A DNA stretch of 64,000 nt from an uncultured Bacteroides sp. (lineage in GTDB: Bacteria; Bacteroidota; Bacteroidia; Cytophagales; Cyclobacteriaceae), in assembly GCA_902168185.1 (NCBI GenBank), contig CABHOV010000073.1:248001-312000 (forward strand), given 5' to 3'. A program made the position numbers and the translations under genes. The notes beneath the pieces were generated by a model. That model was not told the origin of the DNA, searched no databases, and saw only the letters and a program-made list of their open reading frames with translations. Positions 25,607 through 34,000 of the stretch are shown piece after piece (the first letter of the stretch is position 1; each line of letters opens with the position of its first letter).

Positions 25607-26596
25607 TCAATGGATCGTTATGGCCACACTTGCCTCTTTGCACTGCGATCCGTTGCAAACCTTATAGAATAGACTGTCAGTAAACGTTGCTGTTGAATCC
25701 GGAACGATATAGTCGATTGCGAATCTTCTGCGCATATAGGCTTTGCCATATAGAGGCGCCTTCGATATAGTATAGCTGTAGTTTACAGAATCTCCACAGA
25801 GCACATCATTATCGAATACGAAGAGTTGGAGCGTGTCTGATTGAAGTGTATCTCTGTTTATGGTGAAGTAATCGTTCTGAAGTTGTAATACGCAAGCCTG
25901 TTCCTTTACTATATATACTATGCCGAATCCAATTTTGGTGGTGTCAGTAGGAGAATATACTTTGTATATGATTTTATCTGTTCCTGAGAAACCGCTACCC
26001 GGTGTATATTGGATTTTATTGTCAGCGGTTACACTGGCCGTTCCTGCGTATGGGGGAAAAGCCGCTGAAGGTTTATACACTTCAACGATTACATCCGATG
26101 AATCGCCACAGATGATGTCATTGCTCAATACATTGATAATGGTAGGACCGGTGACATTATAAACAGAGTCGTTGCGCGGGTAAATGCCACACGGTAATTG
26201 TGTAGTATCATCTTCTATAATAATAACTACACTGTCAAATTTTATAAATTCATTATTGGCAGAATATATAGAGAATGAAATAGCATCATGTCCTTTTTTG
26301 AAATTGTGGTCGGGCGAGTATTGCAGAAAGCCGCTGCCGAGGTCAGCTAAATCACCATGACGTGGCTGGCCTGCGATGTTAAGTTTAACAGTACCCAGTG
26401 TTTTTACTTTGGAGTAAAGATCGATATAGGCAGAACCATTTGGCAATACATATACCTTGTCATCACTGATCTCAACTTGAGGACTATTGGTTGAGTCATC
26501 TTGTTCAAGTACATCGCATGCGTAGCATAGCAAGGAGAGCGCTCCTAACACAAATGCCCGCGAAAAGTTTTTGATTTTAATAGGTTTCAGATTCAT
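25607..26596 (-). CDS. Lipoprotein with tandem Ig/cadherin-like domains
   Basis: The 329-aa product has a signal peptide with a lipobox (LLCYAC, Cys27) and three Ig/cadherin-like modules. The signature 'VLSNDIICGDS' and 'VFDNDVLCGDS' phrases with 'YTPGSGFSGTDKIIYKVY' mark the bacterial cadherin-like (VCBS/Big_9) type, usually met in surface adhesins. The signal peptide suggests outer-membrane anchoring. It is upstream of the sigma factor on the same strand, separated by 72 nt and a hairpin, so it may be part of the same unit or the envelope target of the sigma factor; this is inference. Confidence 0.78.
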   Translation of the reverse strand: MNLKPIKIKNFSRAFVLGALSLLCYACDVLEQDDSTNSPQVEISDDKVYVLPNGSAYIDLYSKVKTLGTVKLNIAGQPRHGDLADLGSGFLQYSPDHNFKKGHDAISFSIYSANNEFIKFDSVVIIIEDDTTQLPCGIYPRNDSVYNVTGPTIINVLSNDIICGDSSDVIVEVYKPSAAFPPYAGTASVTADNKIQYTPGSGFSGTDKIIYKVYSPTDTTKIGFGIVYIVKEQACVLQLQNDYFTINRDTLQSDTLQLFVFDNDVLCGDSVNYSYTISKAPLYGKAYMRRRFAIDYIVPDSTATFTDSLFYKVCNGSQCKEASVAITIH

Positions 26597-26675
26597 GGGG
26601 ATGTTTGTTTATTAGGTAAGACTGGTTTCCTTTGCAGAACGTTGGAAGACTATACAAAAAATCTGAAAGTAATTT

Positions 26676-27923
26676 ATGAAGACAATTCTGGCAGAGCTCT
26701 TAACAATCGGTGATGAAATTCTATATGGACAGATCGTTGATACGAATTCACAATGGATGAGTGTTGAACTCAGCAATGCCGGAATTAAAGTGATTAGAAA
26801 GACAACGGTAGGCGACCAGGAAAATGAAATCCTTGCCGCGCTTGCGGAGGCAGAAAGTAGAGTAGATATAGTTTTGATCACGGGTGGGTTAGGTCCGACC
26901 AATGATGACTTAACGAAACCTTGTCTGGCAAAGTATTTTAATTGCGAAGTAAAGATTCATGAAGAAGCGTTGGCAGAAGTAACAGATTTTTTTAAAAGCA
27001 GAGGACGCGAGCTAACAGAAATAAATCGCCAGCAGGCAGCCTTGCCGGTATGCTGTGAAAAAGTTACCAACGTGCTGGGTACTGCGCCTGGTATGTGGTT
27101 CGAACGTAATGGAAAAGTTTTCGTGTCTATGCCCGGTGTACCCCATGAGATGAAACGAATGATGACCGATCTGGTAGTTCCTAAACTAAAGAAGACTTTC
27201 AATACACCGGCTATTTACCATAAGGTGATTCGTACGGTTGGCTTGGGAGAATCTTTTCTGGCGGAAAAAATTGCTGATTGGGAAAATGCATTACCATCTC
27301 ATATCAAGCTTGCATATCTGCCCAGCCTGGGAGAAGTAAAATTACGATTGACCAGTATTGGAGACGCAACGGACAGACTGGAGAACGAGACCAATGCGCT
27401 CATTGAAAAATTAAAAGAACGTGTAGGACAATTTATATATGGCTACGGAGAGGATCCGTTGGAAGTAGCGATTGGAAAAACTTTGTCGGAGAAGAAACTT
27501 ACACTCGCTGTTGCTGAAAGTTGTACCGGCGGATATCTCTCGCACCTGATTACAAGTGTACCGGGAAGCTCTTCTTATTTTCTCGGAAGCATTATACCGT
27601 ACGACTACGCTATAAAGATGCGTCAGTTAGGAGTGAAGCCTGAGACACTGGAGCAATATGGTGCTGTAAGCGAAGAGACCATTCGTGAAATGGCAAACCT
27701 GGTGCGCGCAAAATTTAATACAGATATAGGGGTAGCCACCAGTGGTATAGCAGGACCCGGCGGTGAGACACCGGAGAAGCCTGTGGGTACAGTATGGATT
27801 GCTTATTCGGATAAACACCACACCGTAACGCGCAAACTACAATTATCGAAAGAACGGATTTTAAATATAAAGATGGCATCAGTCGCGGTGTTGAATCTGA
27901 TTCGATTGAGTCTGCCGAAATGA
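26676..27923 (+). CDS. cinA: CinA family nicotinamide-nucleotide amidohydrolase / competence-damage protein
   Basis: The 415-aa protein joins an N-terminal MoCF-type domain (residues 1-170; LLTIGDEILYGQIVDTNSQW, VLITGGLGPTNDDLT) to a C-terminal PncC amidohydrolase domain (260-410; AESCTGGYLSHLITSVPGSS, ATSGIAGPGGETPEKPVGTVW). PncC deamidates NMN to nicotinic acid mononucleotide; the N-terminal domain is a ADP-ribose/CoA-type pyrophosphatase in some members. Length fits the two-domain family (about 415). It is transcribed divergently from the Ig-like lipoprotein. Confidence 0.94.
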   Translation: MKTILAELLTIGDEILYGQIVDTNSQWMSVELSNAGIKVIRKTTVGDQENEILAALAEAESRVDIVLITGGLGPTNDDLTKPCLAKYFNCEVKIHEEALAEVTDFFKSRGRELTEINRQQAALPVCCEKVTNVLGTAPGMWFERNGKVFVSMPGVPHEMKRMMTDLVVPKLKKTFNTPAIYHKVIRTVGLGESFLAEKIADWENALPSHIKLAYLPSLGEVKLRLTSIGDATDRLENETNALIEKLKERVGQFIYGYGEDPLEVAIGKTLSEKKLTLAVAESCTGGYLSHLITSVPGSSSYFLGSIIPYDYAIKMRQLGVKPETLEQYGAVSEETIREMANLVRAKFNTDIGVATSGIAGPGGETPEKPVGTVWIAYSDKHHTVTRKLQLSKERILNIKMASVAVLNLIRLSLPK

Positions 27924-28154
27924 TTTCATAGATTATAAATTACGATCAATACAGTCTTCCTTTTTGGGTCTCATTCGGTGTGGCATTAAATAGTGCGGTA
28001 TACTAATGTTTGTTTTTCTTCGGTATAGATACGGGTTGCCGAAATTCTCTTAGTTCAAAACATCTTCTTAAAACGTTTTATTCCAAAGACCCGGAAGATC
28101 ATGTAAATAATCTAAAACCTGATTAACTTGCCACATCAAACAACCGATTGAATC

Positions 28155-29465
28155 ATGGGGCAGGTAGAACTGATCATGCCAAAGATGGGCGAAAGTATAT
28201 TCGAGGCTACGATTTTAACCTGGCTTAAAAAGCCTGGCGATAAAATCGAGCAAGACGAATCTGTGCTCGAAGTGGCTACGGATAAAGTAGATACAGAAGT
28301 TCCTTCCACACATGGTGGTATACTAAAAGAAATTTTAGCGAAGGAAGGTGATGTAGTAAAAGTTGGTGCACCCATTGCCATCATCACTACCGATGTTGCC
28401 AATGGTAAGGCTTCTCCTTCGGTTACACCTGCTGATGGAATGAAAACTTCCGGACAGGTTGCTGCAAAAGAAGAGGTTGCTGTAGCACATGTTAACGGTA
28501 CAACACATGTTGCCGATTTTAAATCAAGCTCACGTTTCTATTCTCCGTTAGTAAAAAATATAGCACGCGAAGAAAATATTCCGGTTGCTGAACTGGAAAC
28601 TATTTCGGGAAGCGGACTTGAAGGACGCGTTACTAAAAAAGATATCCTTGACTATGTGCAGTCGCGCAAGTTGGGCGCTACTCCTCAAACGGTAGTGAAG
28701 CATGCTGTTGCTTCAACGGCATCAGCGTCTCCCAAAGTGCAGGCTTCTATCAGCGCAGGCGATGAGATCATTGAGATGGATCGCATGCGCAAGATGATAG
28801 CGGAGCGCATGGTAGATTCAAAACGCATCGCCCCTCACGTAACATCTTTTGTTGAAGCAGATGTGACGAACATCGTGCAGTGGCGCAATAAAGTAAAGAA
28901 TGAATTTCAGAAACGCGATGGCGATGTACTCACCTTTACTCCGCTGTTCATTGAAGCGGTAGTATTGGCGATCAAAGATTTTCCAATGATCAACGTGCAG
29001 GTAGACGGTGATCGGATTATCCGCAAGCGGGATATTAATATAGGTATGGCTGTAGCATTGCCTTCCGGTAATCTCATTGTACCCGTCATTAAAAATGCCG
29101 ATCAGTATAATCTTGCCGGTCTTGCTAAACTTGTAAATGATCTGGCCAAACGTGCCCGCGATAACAAATTGAAACCAGACGAACTTTCCGGTGGAACGTT
29201 TACCATTTCGAATGTCGGTTCATTTGGTAATGTGATGGGTACACCCATTATTATGCAGCCTCAGGTAGGTATCATTGCGTTGGGTGCTATTCAAAAGAAA
29301 CCGGCTGTTATGGAGATGCCGTATGGAGATGTGATTGCCATCCGCCACAAAATGTTCCTCTCGCATTCATACGACCACCGCGTGGTTGATGGTGCTTTAG
29401 GGGGAAGTGTTGTGCGCAGAGTGGCTGATTACCTCGAGAAATTTGACATAAACAGAAGTATTTAA
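28155..29465 (+). CDS. 2-oxo acid dehydrogenase E2 component (dihydrolipoyl acyltransferase)
   Basis: The E2 core enzyme moves the acyl group from lipoate to CoA. Residues 1-75 form a lipoyl domain with lipoylated K44 in ATDKVDTEVP. A Thr/Ala-rich linker follows, then a peripheral subunit-binding domain (about 118-155, SRFYSPLVKNIAREENIPVA), another linker, and the catalytic domain (205-436) ending in SHSYDHRVVDGALGG, with H408 and D412. The sequence does not decide between pyruvate, branched-chain and 2-oxoglutarate types; the single lipoyl domain and substrate loop look most like the branched-chain/pyruvate group. E1 and E3 genes are not adjacent. Confidence 0.92.
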   Translation: MGQVELIMPKMGESIFEATILTWLKKPGDKIEQDESVLEVATDKVDTEVPSTHGGILKEILAKEGDVVKVGAPIAIITTDVANGKASPSVTPADGMKTSGQVAAKEEVAVAHVNGTTHVADFKSSSRFYSPLVKNIAREENIPVAELETISGSGLEGRVTKKDILDYVQSRKLGATPQTVVKHAVASTASASPKVQASISAGDEIIEMDRMRKMIAERMVDSKRIAPHVTSFVEADVTNIVQWRNKVKNEFQKRDGDVLTFTPLFIEAVVLAIKDFPMINVQVDGDRIIRKRDINIGMAVALPSGNLIVPVIKNADQYNLAGLAKLVNDLAKRARDNKLKPDELSGGTFTISNVGSFGNVMGTPIIMQPQVGIIALGAIQKKPAVMEMPYGDVIAIRHKMFLSHSYDHRVVDGALGGSVVRRVADYLEKFDINRSI

Positions 29466-29484
29466 TACACGAGACACTTGAATT

Positions 29485-29515
29485 AACCCGGATGATTTCT
29501 AAAACCGTCCGGGTT
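29485..29515 (+). terminator. Hairpin terminator of the E2 gene
   Basis: AACCCGGA (29485-29492) pairs with TCCGGGTT (29508-29515), a perfect 8-bp stem with a 15-nt loop, and the sequence TACTATTTTTAG follows. The ParA gene starts 15 nt later, so its promoter must overlap or lie inside this element. Confidence 0.75.
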
Positions 29516-29529
29516 TACTATTTTTAGGC

Positions 29530-30153
29530 ATGTCCAAAATTATCTCTTTCATCAGCAGGAAAGGCGGCACGGGCAAAACAACCAACGCTATAAACCTGGC
29601 TACTACCCTCGCGAAACTTGGAAAGCGTGTTTTATTGGTAGAGACTGATACCAACTATACTTTAAACACACTTCGTAAGATGGAGTTGTTTAAGGTGAAA
29701 GATGGTCTTGCAAATTTTGAAATACTCGGATCGCAGGATCATCAGGTTGCCGATGAACTCGCAAAACTGAAAGAAGGCAAGAAGCATGATTATATAGTTG
29801 TTGACAGCGCTGGCAAGACAACCGATGAAGGCATTAAAAAACTTTGTCTCGTAAGCGATGCTGTTGTAGTACCTACAAGTCTGACGCAAAATGATTTACT
29901 CGTAACCTACCAGACGGTAACAGATCTTTCGCCTGCGCGTGAACTTAATCCGAAGTTGAAGATCATCATTCTTCCCAATCGCATTCATAGTTCCACGAAT
30001 GTGTTTACAGTTCGGGAAAATCTGAAGAACCTCGATGCGATTATTTTACCCGTGATCGTTCCGCAGAAAAATCTTTTCGTAAATTTCAGTACACTCGATG
30101 CTGAAAAAGAGTATCAACCGGTGGCCCAAGCCATTCTGAATTATCTCGCATGA
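29530..30153 (+). CDS. ParA/MinD-family P-loop ATPase
   Basis: The 207-aa protein has a deviant Walker A box RKGGTGKTT with signature Lys11 and Lys16. The A' region reads LLVETDTNYTL (Glu where ParA normally has Asp), and the Walker B strand is YIVVDSAGKTTDE. The C-terminal part (LNPKLKIIILPNRIHSST) fits the Soj/orphan ParA group, which positions protein or DNA cargo. It lacks an N-terminal DNA-binding region and is not beside parB, dnaA or gidA. The stop overlaps the next start (ATGA, 30150-30153), so the two products are translationally coupled. Confidence 0.9.
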   Translation: MSKIISFISRKGGTGKTTNAINLATTLAKLGKRVLLVETDTNYTLNTLRKMELFKVKDGLANFEILGSQDHQVADELAKLKEGKKHDYIVVDSAGKTTDEGIKKLCLVSDAVVVPTSLTQNDLLVTYQTVTDLSPARELNPKLKIIILPNRIHSSTNVFTVRENLKNLDAIILPVIVPQKNLFVNFSTLDAEKEYQPVAQAILNYLA

Positions 30154-30545
30154 GCAAGAAAAAAAACACACTGAAAGATCTCAACGATTTCTTAAAGCAA
30201 CAGGCTGCTACATTGGTATCGCCTGCTCAACTCAGCGAGCAGATTGAAACACCACCACCACCCGCGGCAGAAGCTATACCTGTGGTAACTCCACAGCCCA
30301 CCGTTGAGCCCGCGTCCGTTGTTGTTGAAGAAGTAACGGCTGCTAAAGTTATCGATGCTATAAAAACACTGGCACAGAAAGAAGGTACCACTACGCAGCA
30401 TAAATTATATGATATAATACTTCATGCAGCCGAATCAAAAGTAATTTCTACTGCCGAAGATAAAATGCTCATCAATACAGTGCTCTTCTTGAAGAGCGGT
30501 GATAATTGGAAGGACGTTATTCGTGATTATTGGAAAAATCGATAA
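30150..30545 (+). CDS. Pro-rich small protein coupled to ParA
   Basis: The 131-aa product is encoded 4 nt inside the ParA stop. Residues 1-30 are a basic helix (SKKKNTLKDLNDFLKQQAATL), 33-66 a Pro/Val/Glu-rich linker (PPPPAAEAIPVVTPQPTVEP), and 70-131 a compact helical domain (VIDAIKTLAQKEGTTTQHKLYDIILHAAE). An N-terminal basic peptide followed by a linker is how many ParA partners stimulate the ATPase, so this may be the adaptor joining ParA to a cargo; that is inference. I do not recognise the C-terminal domain. Confidence 0.75.
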   Translation: MSKKKNTLKDLNDFLKQQAATLVSPAQLSEQIETPPPPAAEAIPVVTPQPTVEPASVVVEEVTAAKVIDAIKTLAQKEGTTTQHKLYDIILHAAESKVISTAEDKMLINTVLFLKSGDNWKDVIRDYWKNR

Positions 30546-30635
30546 CAGAGTACATATTGTAAATAAAGTGTAGTCTGTGGCATATATACCTTTCCTCTAA
30601 CAAAAAGCAATAGACACGTTCAATGATTTTTTCTG

Positions 30636-30673
30636 CCCGGTACACTTTCGTGATGCCGGGTTTTTTATTTTTT
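30636..30673 (+). terminator. Rho-independent terminator of the ParA operon
   Basis: CCCGG (30636-30640) pairs with CCGGG (30656-30660), extended by an inner CAC/GTG pairing with a bulge and a TTTC loop. A run of T covers 30661-30673. Confidence 0.88.
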
Positions 30674-30894
30674 ACCAGGTAACAATTCTGTCTACTCTTC
30701 TTTCCAAATATATATAATTGAAAACGTGTACCTGTTTTGTATGATTTCTCGGTATTTATTGTTGCCTCTTCATAAAAATTAACTTCTCTTCTTTTTTTGC
30801 AGTTCGATATTTAATCGGTGAATAGTTGCCTTCCACCACCGCCATAAGCAAGTTAAAGGGAGTATACTCTTTTGTCACTATACGAATGTGTGTC

Positions 30895-30981
30895 ATGGAT
30901 AAAAAGAAAACTTGTTTTGCATGCGGTTGTGCTATCCTTCTTGAAGGAGGCCGCATGATTTTTTTTATACTTAAAACGTAG
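30895..30981 (+). CDS. Possible 28-aa leader peptide in front of the pectate lyase gene
   Basis: An ATG at 30895 opens a frame of 28 codons ending with TAG at 30979-30981. The peptide is Cys-rich in the middle (C-F-A-C-G-C) and ends in a hydrophobic stretch (MIFFILKT). The frame runs through the hairpin and T-run at 30920-30966. No clear ribosome site is seen before the ATG, so it could be chance. If translated, a ribosome on this frame would open the hairpin. Confidence 0.25.
   Translation: MDKKKTCFACGCAILLEGGRMIFFILKT
30920..30966 (+). terminator. Terminator-like hairpin in the pectate lyase leader (possible attenuator)
   Basis: CATGCGG (30920-30926) pairs with CCGCATG (30951-30957). Inside lies a second stem, TCCTTC (30935-30940) with GAAGGA (30943-30948). 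Eight T follow at 30959-30966. No gene of more than 28 codons ends here, and the pectate lyase start is only 50 nt further, which is the usual place for an attenuator. Confidence 0.6.
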
Positions 30982-31016
30982 AGTGCATGCAAGGACTTGA
31001 GAAGAAAGGAACAATT

Positions 31017-34000
31017 ATGTCGCTGCCTTTCTGTTGTTTGAGATTTATTCAAACATATTTCTTTATTGGTTTGATGTTGACATCGGTCGCTGTTCAGGCA
31101 CAGTCAACATGCTATGAAATTGTTACACTTCCCAGTGATGGAAAATTTGGGGGAGGAGATGTGCCCGGTTCAAAGCTGATTGGTACTACATACGGAGCCG
31201 GAGAAGGGCCAGGTATATATATAGTGGCGGATGGTGGTTATCGCCTATATCTCAATGACGAACTGCTGTCATACGATAATGCAGCAGGTCGTGTTCGATT
31301 TATACCCATGACATTTCTGCCTGGTAAAAATGCAATTTCCATTGTAGGTGTAAATGGTCAGGGTGCTCCCGGTGTATTGATGCATTTGGAAGAACTGGAG
31401 AAATCTCATGTTACCAGTACTGGCTGGAAAGTACTCAGCAATCCCGTTGACAATAACTGGAAGAGCCGATCCTATAGTGATAGTGCGTGGCCTGCTGCAA
31501 CGGTATCTACAAGTGGTACACTAACAACTTTGCCCAGCGGAGGTTCGCTGTCGGCACCAGCTTTTCCAACAAGATCAAATGCAAAATGGATTTGGTCGGG
31601 CAGTACAAGGGATAAGAATGTTGTGCTTCGCTATACGTTCGAAATCAAGGCTGTTGGATTTGGTGCTGCTACCACGGGTGGTGATAATAGCAACATTGTT
31701 ATTATAAAAAGCGAAGCGGATTTTCTTAAGTATATAAAAGATCCGGCCAGTATGGTGATGTTGATACCGGAAGGCACACTTGATTTTCGCAATATGCGAA
31801 TCGAAAAGAACTTGCAAGTATGCGAGTCAGCGTGTGGAGCAATGGGAACTTACTGTGGTAATACACCTGCTCTTCCTGGTCTTACTTATAAAAGAGCTCT
31901 GATGAGTGAGGCCGACTGCAATAAAGTGAGCGGTAAATATATATTTCCGTATTGGTGGGAACAGCTCGTCTGGGTAGGATCAAATAAATCAATTATAGGG
32001 ATGGGGCGTGGCGCTTCCCTGCGTGGCGCTTCTTTTTATAGTAACCAAACCGTACCGGTAAAGAATCTGATTTTCAGAAATCTGAAGATATGGGATGTCA
32101 ACCCGCATATTGTTGAAGCGCAAGGAGGCATTACGTTGGATTATGCAACGAAGCTTTGGGTAGACCATTGTTCATTTAAATGGATAAGCGATGGTAATGA
32201 TGTGAGCAATGCCAAAGAAGTTACCTACTCGTGGAATCACTGGAATGGATATAATGAGTTTCAATGTAACGGTCGTGATTTCTATGCAGCATTGGTTAGT
32301 AATTCAGACGTTACATATGATCATATATTTTGGAATGGCGGAAGTGGACGAAATCCGAAAGCGAATGTAAATGCCCGGGTACACGTCCTTAATAACTATC
32401 ACAAGGATAATGTCTATTATGCGGTAGCATCCAATGCTCCAACAGCAGAGGTACTTGTTGAGGGTAATTATTTCGATGGTGTATGTTTTCCTACTTATAA
32501 ATTCTCTGCGAACGCACGCATCAACTGTAAAAATAATATATATATAAAGACTGGCGGATTTCTTGTTCACAATGATCTTGAGAAGACCGAACCGGTAGAT
32601 GCTGTTTTTACACCTCCATATGATTATCATGCGGATCTGGCAGACAGTGTGCGTTCCCTGGTAACAGCAAGAGCAGGCGCTGGAGCCTTATGGGCAACCA
32701 TGCCTCTGTACACAGATGCAGCCGGATGGAAGAATACTGCACCAGACGTTACTATATCAGCGCCTTCTTCAACGGAAGTGGTTGTAACCGCTACGGATGG
32801 TAATGGCATTGGTAAAGTTGAATTCTATAGTGGTATAACGAAAATAGGTGAAGTTCAGAATGCTCCTTACAAATTGAACGTAGGCGCTGATACCTGTACA
32901 CGTTCTATAGTAGCAAAGGTATATGATACTAAAGGTCTTGCGACAATGTCCTTGCCTGTTACATTGTGCAGGTCACTGATTATTCATAAGTATAAAGTAA
33001 ATAAAGGACCATGGGTAACGGGAGCAAGTGCGACTGTACATGAAGGTGATACTATAAGGTTTAGTCCAAGACCATCAACTGTACTATCCGCATGGTCATG
33101 GAAAGGACCCGGTAATTATACTGCTTCAACACGCGAGATACAGCTAGCCAAGGTGTCGTCAGCGCAGGCAGGCGTTTATACTGTAACATTATCAGATGGC
33201 GTTGGATGTTCTTCAAGCGAGATCTTTACCCTAACGGTAACAAGTCCTGCTAAATATACTCTTACTACTATTGCAACGCCATCTGCCGGAGGTACTGTGA
33301 GTGGAGCCGGAAGTTATAATTCAGGTGATGTTGTGACGGTTAAGGCGACACCAGCAGCCGGATATACCTTTACTGGTTGGAGTGGTGATGCTACCGGAAC
33401 TTCTTCTTCGATATCAGTAACGATGAGTGGTAATAAAACCGTTACAGCGAATTTTCAATTAATTAAATATACCCTTACTGCAACGGCTACACCATCTGCC
33501 GGAGGTACCGTGAGTGGAGCAGGAAGTTATAATTCAGGTGATGTTGTGACGGTTAAGGCGACACCAGCAGCCGGATATACTTTTACAGGTTGGAGCGGTG
33601 ATGCCACCGGAACTTCTTCTTCGATCGAAATAACGATGAATGGTAATAAGTCAGTCGTTGCTAACTTTCAGGTGAAGGCCCCGGATAAATATACTCTTAC
33701 TACCATTGGATCGCCCGTTGCTGGCGGGACATTGAGTGGTGGTGGAAGTTATACCTCAGGCGATGTTGTTACGGTTAAAGCGACACCCGCAGCAGGATAT
33801 ACCTTTACGGGATGGAGTGGTGATGCAACTGGAACTTCTCCCTCAGTATCAGTAACGATGAGTGGTAACAAAACCGTTACGGCCAATTTTCAATTAATCA
33901 AATATTCCCTTACAGTAACGGCTACACCGGCTGCCGGAGGCACAGTAAGCGGAGCCGGAAGCTACAATTCAGGCGATGTTGTCACGGTTAAGGCTACACC

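Larger units (their letters stand above)
30546..31016. other. 471-nt intergenic region with two hairpin terminator-like elements
   Basis: This gap carries the terminator of the ParA operon (30636-30673) and, 250 nt further on, a second terminator-like hairpin at 30920-30966 in the leader of the pectate lyase gene. The latter is covered by a 28-codon frame (30895-30981). The reverse frame of 98 codons here has no support. Confidence 0.55.

Noticed and set aside
30756-31052. 98-codon minus-strand frame across the pectate lyase leader
   Set aside because: It is antisense to the leader and to the start of a well-supported gene and has no family or ribosome site.
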